Part shown: piece by piece, positions 16,375 to 25,026 of the stretch | How positions within the stretch are numbered: position 1 is the stretch's first letter | How the letters are laid out: the number at the start of each line of letters is the position of its first letter | Assembly: GCA_023430065.1 (NCBI GenBank) | Contig: JAEZCG010000221.1 | Coordinates: 1 to 34,084, forward strand | Direction: 5' to 3' | DNA: 34,084 nucleotides | Source of the DNA: Pseudomonadota bacterium | GTDB taxonomy: Bacteria > Pseudomonadota > Gammaproteobacteria > Burkholderiales > SHXO01 | Notes under the pieces: generated by a model | Told to the model about the DNA's origin: nothing | The model's database searches: none | What the model saw: the letters and a program-made list of their open reading frames with translations, nothing else | Program-made: the position numbers and the translations under genes

Positions 16375-16383
16375 TGATACAAT
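16375..16383 (+). promoter_or_regulatory. Candidate extended -10 promoter for glyA
   Basis: TGATACAAT is an extended -10 element (TG, one base, TACAAT) about 25 bases before the glyA ATG. Transcription would start near 16390, giving a leader of only about 18 bases. TTGCCC at 16345-16350 is too far (27 bp) for a standard -35. The rest of the 170-bp gap is GC-rich; no riboswitch fold was recognised. Confidence 0.42.
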
Positions 16384-16407
16384 TGCCGCTTTGCAGCGAA
16401 TCCTAAT

Positions 16408-17652
16408 ATGTTCCAAAAGAATCAGACGATTGCGGATTTCGATCCGGAACTTTCGCGGGCCATGTTGGGCGAGTCCCAGCGCCAGGAAGACCACATCGAG
16501 CTGATCGCCTCGGAGAATTACGCCAGTCCGCGGGTCCTGGAGGCGCAGGGGTCGGTCCTGACGAACAAGTACGCCGAGGGCTACCCCGGGCGCCGCTACT
16601 ACGGCGGCTGCGAATTCGTCGACATCGCCGAGCAGCTCGCAATCGAGCGCGCCCGTGCCCTGTTCCGCTGCGACTTCGCCAATGTCCAGCCGCACTCGGG
16701 AAGCCAGGCCAACGCCGCGGTCTACATGGCGAACCTTCAGCCGGGCGACACGGTCCTCGGCATGTCGCTCGCGCACGGGGGGCACCTTACGCACGGCTCG
16801 CCGGTGAATTTCAGCGGCAAGCTCTACCGCATCGTTTCCTATGGGCTGGACGCGGACGAGGTCATCGACTACGCGCAGCTCGAGGAGCTGGCGCATCGCC
16901 ACCGGCCGAAGATGATCGTCGCCGGTGCCTCGGCCTACTCGCTGGTGATCGACTGGAAGCGCTTCCGGCAGGTGGCCGATGCCGTCGGTGCCACGCTGAT
17001 GGTGGACATGGCGCACTATGCCGGCCTGGTGGCGGCCGGACTCTATCCCAGTCCGATCGGCCATGCGCACGTCGTCACCAGCACCACCCACAAGACGCTG
17101 CGCGGTCCGCGCGGCGGGCTGATTCTCGGCCACGGCGACACCGAGAAGGCACTGAATTCGGCGATCTTTCCGGGGAATCAGGGCGGCCCCCTGATGCACG
17201 TCATCGCGGCGAAGGCCGTCGCGTTCAAGGAGGCGATGGCGCCTGAATTTCGCGGATACCAGGAGCAGGTGCTCGCCAATGCGCGCGTGCTGGCGAAGGT
17301 GCTTCACGAGCGCGGCCTGCGCATCGTCTCCGGCCGGACCGAGTCGCACATGTTCCTGGTGGATCTGCGTGCCAAGCGCATCACCGGGCGCGAGGCCGAA
17401 GCGGCGCTCGGCCGCGCCTACATCACGGTCAACAAGAACGCAATCCCGAACGATCCGGAGAAGCCGTTCGTCACCAGCGGCATCCGCCTCGGATCGCCTG
17501 CAGTGACCACGCGCGGCTTCGCCGAACCCGAGATCGAGCAACTCGGCCACTTGATCGCGGACGTGCTCGACGCGCCGGCCGACGACAAGGTGATCGGCGC
17601 AATCCGCGAGAAGGTGCTCGCGCTGTGCCGCCGCTTTCCCGTGTACGGCTAG
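16408..17652 (+). CDS. glyA: Serine hydroxymethyltransferase
   Basis: Interconverts serine plus tetrahydrofolate with glycine plus 5,10-methylene-tetrahydrofolate in the cytoplasm, the main source of one-carbon units. The 414-aa product matches the bacterial family length. Visible signatures are [52 protein letters not shown] and the PLP-lysine motif [15 protein letters not shown] with K229, the same number as in E. coli. NrdR is encoded 20 bp downstream on the same strand, so glyA probably leads a glyA-nrdR-rib operon. Its product also supplies the cofactor for PanB, encoded later in the same run. Confidence 0.97.
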   Translation: MFQKNQTIADFDPELSRAMLGESQRQEDHIELIASENYASPRVLEAQGSVLTNKYAEGYPGRRYYGGCEFVDIAEQLAIERARALFRCDFANVQPHSGSQANAAVYMANLQPGDTVLGMSLAHGGHLTHGSPVNFSGKLYRIVSYGLDADEVIDYAQLEELAHRHRPKMIVAGASAYSLVIDWKRFRQVADAVGATLMVDMAHYAGLVAAGLYPSPIGHAHVVTSTTHKTLRGPRGGLILGHGDTEKALNSAIFPGNQGGPLMHVIAAKAVAFKEAMAPEFRGYQEQVLANARVLAKVLHERGLRIVSGRTESHMFLVDLRAKRITGREAEAALGRAYITVNKNAIPNDPEKPFVTSGIRLGSPAVTTRGFAEPEIEQLGHLIADVLDAPADDKVIGAIREKVLALCRRFPVYG

Positions 17653-17672
17653 CTTCCAGGCGAGGACATCCG

Positions 17673-18170
17673 ATGAAGTGCCCTTTCTGCGGCGCGCCCG
17701 ATACCCAGGTGGTGGACTCGCGCGTGAACGAGGAGGGGGAAAGCGTCCGTCGACGCCGGCGCTGCAATGCGTGCGACAAGCGCTTCACCACCTACGAGAC
17801 GGTCGAACTGCGCATGCCGAGCATCGTCAAGGCCAACGGCATCCGCGAGGAGTTCGATCGTGACAAGCTGCGCACCGGCTTCGTGCGCGCCCTGCACAAG
17901 CGGCCAGTGCCGACCGAGTACGTGGATGGCGCCATCGAGCGCATTACCCAGAAGCTGCTCGCATTGGGCGAGCGCGAAGTCGCATCGCGGCGCATCGGCG
18001 AGATGGTGATGCGCGAACTCTATCGGCTGGACAAGGTCGCTTACATCCGCTTTGCCTCGGTGTACAAGGATTTCCAGGACGTCGAGGACTTTCGCGACGT
18101 GCTCAAGGAAGTCGAGAAGCCGACGCCCAGCACGCCGCGCCGGCGCGTGCGCCGGCCCGCCGCGAGCTGA
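17673..18170 (+). CDS. nrdR: Transcriptional repressor NrdR
   Basis: A 165-aa zinc-ribbon plus ATP-cone repressor that senses ATP/dATP and controls ribonucleotide reductase genes by binding NrdR boxes. The N-terminal zinc ribbon uses C3, C6, C31 and C34 ([34 protein letters not shown]). The ATP-cone follows from about residue 49 ([20 protein letters not shown]). The ATG at 17673 has GAGG about 8 bases upstream; a frame opening at 17625 has no family similarity before this Met. The C-terminal tail ([15 protein letters not shown]) is basic. No ribonucleotide reductase gene lies in the window. The nrdR-rib-nusB order is widely conserved in proteobacteria. Confidence 0.96.
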   Translation: MKCPFCGAPDTQVVDSRVNEEGESVRRRRRCNACDKRFTTYETVELRMPSIVKANGIREEFDRDKLRTGFVRALHKRPVPTEYVDGAIERITQKLLALGEREVASRRIGEMVMRELYRLDKVAYIRFASVYKDFQDVEDFRDVLKEVEKPTPSTPRRRVRRPAAS

Positions 18171-18205
18171 GCGGCCGGTCCGATTCCCACCCTCTGACCG
18201 AATCC

Positions 18206-19315
18206 GTGTTCACCCTCGACGATCGACGTCACATGGCGCGCGCGCTGGAACTGGCCGCGCGCGGGCTGTTCACCGCGACGCCCAATCCGCGCGTGGGCTG
18301 CGTGCTGGTCCGGGATGGCGCGACGGTGGCGGAGGGTTGGCACGAGCGCGCAGGCGAACCGCACGCCGAGTTGCACGCGCTGGCCCAGGCCGGTACGCAG
18401 GCCCGCGGCGCAACCGCCTATGTCACGCTGGAGCCGTGCGCGCACCACGGACGCACGCCACCGTGTGCCGACGCCCTGGTCGAGGCAGGTGTGGCGCGAG
18501 TCGTGGCCGCGATGGAAGATCCCAATCCGAGGGTCTCCGGGGCGGGGCTGGCGCGCTTGCGCGCCGCGCGGATCGACGTCGACTGCGGCCTGATGGCCGG
18601 CGAGGCGGAGGAACTCAACGTCGGCTTCGTGTCGCGCATGCGGCGCGGGCGGCCTTGGGTGCGGGTGAAGAGCGCGGCCAGCCTGGACGGGCGTACCGCG
18701 CTCGCCAACGGGACTAGTCAGTGGATCACGGGACCGGACGCCCGCCGTGACGGCCACTGCTGGCGGGCACGTTCGTGCGCGGTGCTGGCAGGCATCGGCA
18801 CGCTGCTGCACGACGACCCGCGCCTGACGGTGCGCCACGTCGAGACGGCGCGGCAGCCGCTGCGCATCGTGGTCGATCGCAATCTCGATCTGCCTGCGAC
18901 CGCGCGCGTGCTCGAGGGCGGCAACGTGCTCGTGTTCACGGCGCTTGCGCGCCCTGACAGAACGCGCGAGTTGCGTGCGTGCGGCGCCGAAGTCATCGAG
19001 ATGGGCGATGCACGCGGCAAGGTCGATCTCGATGCCGCGATGCGGGAACTGGCTCGGCGCGAGATCAACGAGATCCTGGTCGAGTCGGGCAATCGGCTCA
19101 ACGGCGCGCTACTTCGAGCGCGCGTGGTGGACGAACTGCTGCTGTATTTCGCCCCGCAATTGCTCGGCGATCGGGCGCGCGGCATGTTCGACCTGGGAGA
19201 ACTCACCGCCCTCGAGCAGCGCGTGGAACTCGATGTGCACGAAATGCGCACCATCGGCCCGGACCTATACCTGCGCGCAAGACTGCGCGGGGTTTCTCAC
19301 TCAGCCGCCTGCTGA
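18206..19315 (+). CDS. ribD: Bifunctional riboflavin deaminase/reductase RibD
   Basis: Performs the second and third steps of riboflavin synthesis, deaminating the diamino-pyrimidinone phosphate and then reducing the ribosyl side chain with NADPH. The 369-aa product has an N-terminal cytidine-deaminase-like domain with zinc motifs HAELHAL and EPCAHHGRTPPC, and a C-terminal reductase domain from about 150 (VKSAASLDGRTALANG, ILVESGNRLNGALL). The start is GTG at 18206, whose product MFTLDDRRHMARALELAARG matches the usual RibD N-terminus. It lies 35 bp after nrdR and 10 bp before ribE. Confidence 0.95.
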   Translation: MFTLDDRRHMARALELAARGLFTATPNPRVGCVLVRDGATVAEGWHERAGEPHAELHALAQAGTQARGATAYVTLEPCAHHGRTPPCADALVEAGVARVVAAMEDPNPRVSGAGLARLRAARIDVDCGLMAGEAEELNVGFVSRMRRGRPWVRVKSAASLDGRTALANGTSQWITGPDARRDGHCWRARSCAVLAGIGTLLHDDPRLTVRHVETARQPLRIVVDRNLDLPATARVLEGGNVLVFTALARPDRTRELRACGAEVIEMGDARGKVDLDAAMRELARREINEILVESGNRLNGALLRARVVDELLLYFAPQLLGDRARGMFDLGELTALEQRVELDVHEMRTIGPDLYLRARLRGVSHSAAC

Positions 19316-19325
19316 ACGAGCGCAC

Positions 19326-19922
19326 ATGTTCACCGGCATCGTCGACACCTGCGGCACCATTGCCCGCATCACCGCCGTCGAAAAGGGTGTGCGCATGGTG
19401 GTGCACGCACCGGGACTGGATCTTTCCGACGTGCGCGTCGGCGACAGCATCTGCGTCGACGGAGTATGCCTCACGGCGGTCGCAGTCGATGCCGGCAGCT
19501 TTGCCGTCGACGTCTCGCAAGAAACGATGGACCGTACCGCCGGCCTGACAGAGGGAGCCGAGGTCAACCTGGAGAAGGCCCTGCGGCTGTACGATCGCCT
19601 GGGCGGTCACCTGGTGAGCGGGCACGTCGACGGCTGCGGAGAGGTGCTGCGCTTCGTCCCCGTCGGGGACAGCTGGCAGCTCGACATCCGCTGCGACGCC
19701 GGGCTGGAGCGATACGTGGCGCGCAAGGGATCGATTACCGTCAACGGCGTGAGTCTGACCGTCAATCGCGTCGCGGGTCGTGAGTTCTCGATCAACCTCA
19801 TTCCCCATACGCTGCAGGTCACCAATCTCAAGGCGCTCGCAACCGGTGCGCGCGTGAATCTGGAGGTCGATCTGATCGCCCGCTACCTCGAGCGTCTGCT
19901 CGAGACGGGGGCGGGGCGCTGA
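19326..19922 (+). CDS. ribE: Riboflavin synthase alpha subunit
   Basis: Catalyses the final dismutation of two 6,7-dimethyl-8-ribityllumazine molecules to riboflavin. The 198-aa product has the two internally repeated lumazine-binding barrels of the family: repeat 1 begins MFTGIVDTCGTIARI with SICVDGVCLTAVAVD, and repeat 2 begins LVSGHVDGCGEVL with SITVNGVSLTVNRV. The ATG at 19326 gives the canonical MFTGIV start. It sits between ribD and ribBX in one orientation. This gene is called ribE or ribC depending on the organism. Confidence 0.96.
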   Translation: MFTGIVDTCGTIARITAVEKGVRMVVHAPGLDLSDVRVGDSICVDGVCLTAVAVDAGSFAVDVSQETMDRTAGLTEGAEVNLEKALRLYDRLGGHLVSGHVDGCGEVLRFVPVGDSWQLDIRCDAGLERYVARKGSITVNGVSLTVNRVAGREFSINLIPHTLQVTNLKALATGARVNLEVDLIARYLERLLETGAGR

Positions 19923-20007
19923 GCTCGCGCCGCCTCCGACGGACCCTTCCGGCGATGCACGTTCATTCTGGCAAAATGATCGTTTCCCGCGCAGGATCGC
20001 TCTTTCC

Positions 20008-21144
20008 ATGACCGGCATCAGCCCCATCACCGAGATCGTCGCCGAGTTGCAGGCCGGCAGGATGGTCGTACTCGTCGACGAGGAAGATCGCGAGAACGAG
20101 GGCGACCTGGTGCTCGCGGCGGACTTCGTCACGCCGGAAGCGATCAATTTCATGGCGCGTCACGGACGTGGCCTGATCTGTCTCACGCTCACCGAGGAGC
20201 GCTGCCGGCAGCTCGAACTGGCGCCGATGGTGGGTCGCAACCGTTCGCAGATGGGCACGAACTTCACCGTCTCCATCGAAGCGGCGCAGGGCGTGACGAC
20301 CGGGATTTCTGCGGCCGATCGGGCGCGCACCGTGCAGGCCGCGGTGCGCCGCGACGCGCACCCCCACGATCTCGTGCAGCCGGGCCACATCTTCCCGTTG
20401 ATGGCCCAGCGCGGCGGAGTGCTGGTGCGTGCCGGACACACCGAGGCAGGTTGCGACCTGGCGGGACTGGCTGGCCTGACGCCGGCCGCGGTGATCTGCG
20501 AGATCCTCAAGGACGACGGCGAGATGGCGCGGCTGCCCGATCTGCTCGCGTTCGCCGGGCAGCACGGGTTGAAGGTAGGGACGATCGCGGATCTCATCCA
20601 CCACCGCAGCCGCACCGAATCGCTGGTCCGGCGCGTGTGGGAGCGACCGCTGGAGACCGCGCACGGCCGCTTCCGTCTGGTCGCCTACGAGGACGTCACC
20701 GCAGCGCACGTGCACCTCGCGCTGGTGCGCGGCGAAATCGACGGCGGCAAGGAAGTGCTGGTGCGCGTGCACGAGCCGTTCTCCGCGGTCGACCTGCTGG
20801 ATGCGACGAGCACAGTCCATTCCTGGAACCTGGGCGATGCGATGCGCACGATCGCGGCCAGCGACGCCGGGGTGCTCGTGCTCCTGCATCGCGAGGAGAG
20901 CGGGCAGGCGCTGCTGCACCGGCTCCAGGCGCAACCGAACGAGGTGTTGGCCAAGCTGGATCTGCGCACCTACGGCATCGGCGCGCAGATCCTGCGCGAC
21001 CTCGGCGTGGTGCGCATGCGCATCATGGCGCTGCCGAGGAAGATGCCGAGCATGGCGGGGTTCGATCTCGAGGTGACCGGCTACCTGCTTCCCGGGAAAA
21101 CGCCGGCGGCGTCGGTGACCGCCATCGGCGAACGCAAACGCTGA
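20008..21144 (+). CDS. ribBX: 3,4-dihydroxy-2-butanone-4-phosphate synthase with degenerate GTP cyclohydrolase II domain (RibBX type)
   Basis: The N-terminal half (1 to about 203) is a complete DHBP synthase, which makes the four-carbon unit of riboflavin from ribulose 5-phosphate: DEEDRENEGDL (24-34), RHGRGLIC (51-58) and RAGHTEAGCDLA (141-152). The C-terminal half (about 205-378) keeps the GTP cyclohydrolase II fold, for example LRTYGIGAQILRDLGV. However, the zinc cysteines of active enzymes are gone: the position equivalent to HSEC reads HEPF and the CDCG motif is absent, and the catalytic REGRGIGL-like loop reads REESGQALL. Many proteobacteria carry this variant, described as ribBX, and use a separate RibA. 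It would be annotated automatically as ribBA. The 85-bp gap before it is too short for an FMN riboswitch. Confidence 0.93.
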   Translation: MTGISPITEIVAELQAGRMVVLVDEEDRENEGDLVLAADFVTPEAINFMARHGRGLICLTLTEERCRQLELAPMVGRNRSQMGTNFTVSIEAAQGVTTGISAADRARTVQAAVRRDAHPHDLVQPGHIFPLMAQRGGVLVRAGHTEAGCDLAGLAGLTPAAVICEILKDDGEMARLPDLLAFAGQHGLKVGTIADLIHHRSRTESLVRRVWERPLETAHGRFRLVAYEDVTAAHVHLALVRGEIDGGKEVLVRVHEPFSAVDLLDATSTVHSWNLGDAMRTIAASDAGVLVLLHREESGQALLHRLQAQPNEVLAKLDLRTYGIGAQILRDLGVVRMRIMALPRKMPSMAGFDLEVTGYLLPGKTPAASVTAIGERKR

Positions 21145-21165
21145 GGTCGCGACACGAATCCCTGT

Positions 21166-21645
21166 ATGGCGCGCTACGACGACATCGAAGAACTCGAACC
21201 CGGCCTCGACGGCAGCGGGCTGCGTATCGGCATCGTGATGAGCCGGTTCAACGTGGACGTGTGCGAAGGCCTTCTCGCCGCGTGCGCGGCCGAACTGCGC
21301 CGTTGCAAGGTGAGTCCTGACGACATGTTGCTGGTGACCGTCCCCGGCGCGCTGGAGATCGCCCTGGCTGCACAGAAGTTGGCAGCCAGCGGCAGATTCC
21401 ACGCGCTGTGCGCGCTGGGCGCCGTGATCCGAGGGGAGACCTATCACTTCGAGGTGGTTTCGGACCAGTCGGCAGCTGCGCTGGCCCAGGTGCAACTCGA
21501 CACCGGAGTGCCGATCGCCAACGGCGTGCTCACCACCGACGACGACGACCAGGCGCAGGCGCGCATGCACGAGAAGGGCACCGACGCGGCGCGGGTCGCG
21601 GTGGAGATGGCCAATCTGCTGAGAGCGCTCGATGAGCGCCGCTGA
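21166..21645 (+). CDS. ribH: 6,7-dimethyl-8-ribityllumazine synthase
   Basis: Condenses the RibD product derivative with the RibB four-carbon unit to give lumazine, the substrate of RibE. The 159-aa product shows [16 protein letters not shown], the phosphate/substrate loop [35 protein letters not shown] and the C-terminal [16 protein letters not shown] stretch. It is 21 bp after ribBX, and its last 14 bases overlap the nusB start. Confidence 0.97.
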   Translation: MARYDDIEELEPGLDGSGLRIGIVMSRFNVDVCEGLLAACAAELRRCKVSPDDMLLVTVPGALEIALAAQKLAASGRFHALCALGAVIRGETYHFEVVSDQSAAALAQVQLDTGVPIANGVLTTDDDDQAQARMHEKGTDAARVAVEMANLLRALDERR

Positions 21646-22096
21646 CCAGGCGGCACGATCTCCACGCGACGCGGGTCGCGGGTCGCGCCGGCGCTCGCGT
21701 GAACTGGCGCTGCAGTCGCTCTACCAGTGGCTGGTCACGGGAACCGACGTGCGCCTGCTGTGCCGGGAGGCGCTCGCCGACGCCGAAGCGCCGCGCCCGG
21801 ACGAAACCCATTTCATCGCGCTGATGGAAGGGGTCGTCCAGCGGCGCAAGGAACTCGACGACGGGCTGCAGCCCTTCCTCGACCGCCCGGCCGAGTCGCT
21901 CAGTCCGATCGAGCATGTCCTGCTGTTGCTGGGTGCCTACGAACTGACGGCATGCCTCGATGTTCCGTACCGGGTGGTGATCAACGAAGCGGTGGAACTG
22001 GCCAAGAGCTACGGCGGCACGGACGGGCACCGCTACGTCAACGGTGTGCTCGACAAACTGGCCGCGCAGGTGCGGCCGCACGAGGTCAGACGATAG
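21632..22096 (+). CDS. nusB: Transcription antitermination factor NusB
   Basis: Binds boxA RNA together with NusE (S10) and supports antitermination of rRNA operons. The 154-aa helical product has the family N-terminus [19 protein letters not shown] and the C-terminal signature [19 protein letters not shown] followed by [13 protein letters not shown]. The ATG at 21632 lies inside ribH in another frame (14-bp overlap), the common ribH-nusB arrangement, suggesting coupled translation. The first about 20 residues are polar and not conserved. Confidence 0.95.
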   Translation: MSAADQAARSPRDAGRGSRRRSRELALQSLYQWLVTGTDVRLLCREALADAEAPRPDETHFIALMEGVVQRRKELDDGLQPFLDRPAESLSPIEHVLLLLGAYELTACLDVPYRVVINEAVELAKSYGGTDGHRYVNGVLDKLAAQVRPHEVRR

Positions 22097-22124
22097 ATTC
22101 GCTGATTGGGAAGAGGAGAGCGCG

Positions 22125-22985
22125 ATGGCGGAGGCGGCGAAGAAGCTCACGATTTTCGACCTGCAGTCCAAGGTGGATCGAGGCGAGAAGATCTTCCAGG
22201 TGACGGCCGTGGATTTCCCGACGGCGCAGCTGGTGGATCGCGCGGGCATCGATTGCATCCTGATCGGAGATTCGCTCGGGATGACGGCCCTGGGCTACTC
22301 GAGCACCGTACCGGTGACGATGGACGAAATGATCCACCATGCCCGGGCGATCTCACGCGCGGCGAAGCGCGCGATCCTGGTCGGCGACCTCCCCCTGGGC
22401 GCTTATCACGCGAGCGCTGCAGACGCGGTGAACAGCGCCATGCGCATGGTCAAGGAGGGCGGTGCCGACGTCGTGAAGCTCGAAGGCGGCGAGGATTTCG
22501 CCCCCATGGCCGAGGCGGTGGTACGCGCCGGGATCCCGGTCATGGCTCACATCGGCCTGACGCCGCAGCTCATGTCCAAGCTGGGCGGCTTCAAGGTGCA
22601 GGGCAAGGATGCGAGCGCCGGCGTGCAGCTGCTCGCGGATGCGCTGGCGATGGAGCGAGCCGGCTGCTTCGCGATCGTGCTGGAAGCGATTCCCGATCGC
22701 GTCGCGCAACTGATCACCCAGCGTCTGCGCATTCCCACGATCGGCATCGGCGCCGGTCCCCACTGCGACGGACAGAACCTGGTTCTGCACGACATGGTCG
22801 GTCTGTTCGACCGTTTCGCGCCGAAGTTCGTGAAGAAGTACGCCGACTGCTGGAGCCTGATCAGCAAGGCGCTGGGGGAGTTCCAGGACGACGTTCGTCA
22901 CGGCCGGTTTCCGCTGGCCGAGCACAGCTTCACGATGAAGGAAGACGAGTACCAGGCGTTGCTCAGGCAGTTGCCACGGGAGTGA
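22125..22985 (+). CDS. panB: 3-methyl-2-oxobutanoate hydroxymethyltransferase (ketopantoate hydroxymethyltransferase)
   Basis: First committed step of pantothenate synthesis: transfers a hydroxymethyl group from methylene-tetrahydrofolate to 2-oxoisovalerate. The 286-aa product has the PanB barrel with metal/substrate residues D49 (LIGDSLGM), D88 (LVGDLPLG), K118 and E120 (VVKLEGG) and the likely general base E187 (VLEAIP), plus IGIGAGPHCDGQNLVLHDM. The ATG at 22125 has GAGGAG 6 bases upstream. It is inserted between nusB and thiL, genes often adjacent in related bacteria; panC is not in the window. A related PEP-mutase-superfamily enzyme is less likely given all these motifs. Confidence 0.93.
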   Translation: MAEAAKKLTIFDLQSKVDRGEKIFQVTAVDFPTAQLVDRAGIDCILIGDSLGMTALGYSSTVPVTMDEMIHHARAISRAAKRAILVGDLPLGAYHASAADAVNSAMRMVKEGGADVVKLEGGEDFAPMAEAVVRAGIPVMAHIGLTPQLMSKLGGFKVQGKDASAGVQLLADALAMERAGCFAIVLEAIPDRVAQLITQRLRIPTIGIGAGPHCDGQNLVLHDMVGLFDRFAPKFVKKYADCWSLISKALGEFQDDVRHGRFPLAEHSFTMKEDEYQALLRQLPRE

Positions 22986-23027
22986 GCGCAGGCCTCGCCC
23001 GCGGCACGCGGACCGGAGCCGGCGTAC

Positions 23028-23987
23028 ATGCCCGGTGAATTCGAACTCATCGCACGTTTCTTCTCTCCACCTGTGCGGCACACCGTCCTGGCGGGCGGCG
23101 ACGATGCGGCACTGATCGCGCCGGCGCCTGGAATGGAGCTGGCGGTGTCCACGGACATGCTCGTCGCCGGCCGCCACTTCCTGCCCGATACGGACGCCGA
23201 GCGTCTCGGTCACAAGTCGCTGGCCGTGAACCTCTCGGACATGGCGGCGATGGGGGCGAATCCGCGCTGGGCGACGCTGTCGCTGGCCCTGCCGGCGGCG
23301 GACGAATCCTGGGTCGCCGGCTACATGCGCGGCTTCCTGGCGCTCGCGCGCGAATACGATGTCGATCTCGTCGGCGGCGATACGACCCGCGGGCCGCTCA
23401 ACCTGTGTGTGCAGATCATGGGCGAGGTGCCTGCCGGGCGCGCCCTGCGCCGTTCCGGCGCATGTCCCGGCGATGTGATTTGGGTGTCCGGTGCGCTGGG
23501 GGAGGCAGCCCTCGCCCTGCGCCACCTGCGCGGCGCCTGGCCGCTGGAGGGAGCCGCACGCAGGCAATGCCTGGAGCGGCTCGAGCGCCCGTCACCACGG
23601 GTGGCGCTCGGGCTTGCACTGCGCGACGTCGCGCACGCGGCCATCGACGTCTCGGACGGCCTCGCGGCCGACCTCGGCCACATCGCGCGCCGCTCCGGCG
23701 TGCGCGCGGTCGTGCGCTGGGCGCAGCTGCCCAGGGCCGGATTTGTCGGGGACGGCCCCGCGGCGCGCGAATGCGTGCTCGGCGGCGGAGACGACTACGA
23801 GCTGTGTTTCACCGCCCCTGCCGGCGCGACGGGAGCCATCCGGCGGATCTCGCGGCAGCTGTCGCTGCCCCTCACCGAGATCGGCCAGATCGAGGAGGGC
23901 GAGGGCGTGACGGTGTACGATGCGGACGGCTCGCCGCTGGCCGTGCCGAACGCGGGCTTCGATCACTTTGGCATGTCCTCCAGCTGA
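23028..23987 (+). CDS. thiL: Thiamine-monophosphate kinase
   Basis: Phosphorylates thiamine monophosphate to the active cofactor thiamine diphosphate. The 319-aa product shows the PurM/ThiL-type features GGDDAALIAPAPGMELAVS, TDMLVAGRHFLPDTD, VNLSDMAAMGANPRW, DLVGGDTTRGPL and DVSDGLAADLGH, with a C-terminal GGGDDYELCF segment. The product starts MPGEFELIARFF at the ATG at 23028. It is 42 bp after panB and 3 bp before the pgpA ATG. Confidence 0.95.
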   Translation: MPGEFELIARFFSPPVRHTVLAGGDDAALIAPAPGMELAVSTDMLVAGRHFLPDTDAERLGHKSLAVNLSDMAAMGANPRWATLSLALPAADESWVAGYMRGFLALAREYDVDLVGGDTTRGPLNLCVQIMGEVPAGRALRRSGACPGDVIWVSGALGEAALALRHLRGAWPLEGAARRQCLERLERPSPRVALGLALRDVAHAAIDVSDGLAADLGHIARRSGVRAVVRWAQLPRAGFVGDGPAARECVLGGGDDYELCFTAPAGATGAIRRISRQLSLPLTEIGQIEEGEGVTVYDADGSPLAVPNAGFDHFGMSSS

Positions 23988-23990
23988 TCC

Positions 23991-24536
23991 ATGGCTCACG
24001 GCAGTCTCTATGCAGGTCACATGGTCGCGCGACCCGGCGTGCGTTTCATGCTTCGCAACCCTGTCCACATCCTCGGTCTGAGCTTCGGCGCGGGGCTGAT
24101 TCCGTTCGCGCCCGGTTCGTTCGGCACGTTGGCGGCGTTTCCGCTGTTCTGGTGGCTGCACCCGCGGCTCGAGCCGCTGGAATTCCTCGCGCTGCTGGGT
24201 GTGCTGAGCGTGCTCGGCATCTGGGTGTGCGGGCGCACCGGGCGTGCGCTCGGCGTCGACGATCACCAGGCCATCGTGTGGGACGAAACCGTCGCATTCC
24301 TGATCGTGCTGTTCTTCACACCGCCCGTGCTCATCTGGCAGGCGTTTGCCTTCGTGCTGTTCCGTTTGTTCGACATCTTCAAGCCCGGACCCATCCGCGC
24401 GATCGAGCGAATGTTCCGCGGCGGATTCGGCGTGATGATCGACGATCTGGTCGCGGCCTTTTTCGCTCTGCTCTGTCTGGCGCTCTACAAGGTGTTGTTC
24501 CCCGTCGGGGGCTGGTTTGGATCCGGACTTGTTTGA
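23991..24536 (+). CDS. pgpA: Phosphatidylglycerophosphatase A
   Basis: Removes the phosphate from phosphatidylglycerophosphate to give phosphatidylglycerol at the inner membrane. The 181-aa product shows the PgpA signatures FAPGSFGTLAAFPLFWWL, IVWDETVAFLIV and LFRLFDIFKPGPIRAIER, and several hydrophobic segments. Internal ATGs (24021, and 24048 at MLRNPVHILGL) are possible starts, since the first about 20 residues are not conserved. It follows thiL by 3 bp, and its last 20 bases overlap pncC, as in the common thiL-pgpA-cinA order. Confidence 0.94.
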   Translation: MAHGSLYAGHMVARPGVRFMLRNPVHILGLSFGAGLIPFAPGSFGTLAAFPLFWWLHPRLEPLEFLALLGVLSVLGIWVCGRTGRALGVDDHQAIVWDETVAFLIVLFFTPPVLIWQAFAFVLFRLFDIFKPGPIRAIERMFRGGFGVMIDDLVAAFFALLCLALYKVLFPVGGWFGSGLV

Positions 24537-25026
24537 ACGCGCGCGTCGCCTGGGTGAGGCACTGGTCGCGCGTGGCTGGACGCTGTCCACGGCCGAATCG
24601 TGCACGGGCGGCTGGATCGGCGAATGCGTCACCATGGTGGCGGGCAGTTCCGGCTGGTACGACCGCGGCTTCATCACCTACTCGAACGCCGCGAAGATGC
24701 AGATGCTGGGCGTGCGCGCGGACTCCCTGCGCGATGAGGGCGCCGTGTCGGAAAAGATCGTGCTCGAGATGGCGCTGGGTGCGCTCGCGCATAGCGACGC
24801 TCGCATCGCGGTCTCCGTGTCGGGCATCGCCGGACCCGGTGGTGCGACGGCTGGCAAGCCGGTGGGAACCGTCTGCCTGGGTTGGGCGGTGGCCGGCGGC
24901 GACGCGCACGCGCGGACGTTCCACTTCGAGGGCGGGCGCGAAGCGGTACGCCGGCAGGCGGTGGTTGCCGCGCTGGACGGCGTGATCGCACTTGCCGAGG
25001 GCCGTGCCCCTGAAGGAGGCGCCTAG
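24517..25026 (+). CDS. pncC: Nicotinamide-nucleotide amidase (CinA C-terminal domain protein PncC)
   Basis: Hydrolyses nicotinamide mononucleotide to nicotinate mononucleotide and ammonia in the pyridine-nucleotide cycle. The 169-aa product is the stand-alone CinA C-terminal domain, with STAESCTGGWIGECVTMVAG, WYDRGFITYSNAAKMQMLGV, SVSGIAGPGGATAGKPVGTV and a basic C-terminal helix. The start is TTG at 24517, inside pgpA and preceded by a G-rich run (CGGGGGC), which fits translational coupling. Its stop codon shares the palindrome CTAG (25023-25026) with the stop of the convergent kinase gene. Confidence 0.93.
   Translation: MDPDLFERARRLGEALVARGWTLSTAESCTGGWIGECVTMVAGSSGWYDRGFITYSNAAKMQMLGVRADSLRDEGAVSEKIVLEMALGALAHSDARIAVSVSGIAGPGGATAGKPVGTVCLGWAVAGGDAHARTFHFEGGREAVRRQAVVAALDGVIALAEGRAPEGGA

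Noticed and set aside
19923..20007. FMN riboswitch before ribBX
   Set aside because: The gap is only 85 bp, shorter than the aptamer, and the conserved riboswitch strings are absent. The gaps before ribD and ribH are shorter still.
19963..21570. A 535-codon minus-strand open frame
   Set aside because: Antisense to ribBX and ribH, both with strong family motifs; the product is His/Arg/Gln-rich with no recognisable domain.
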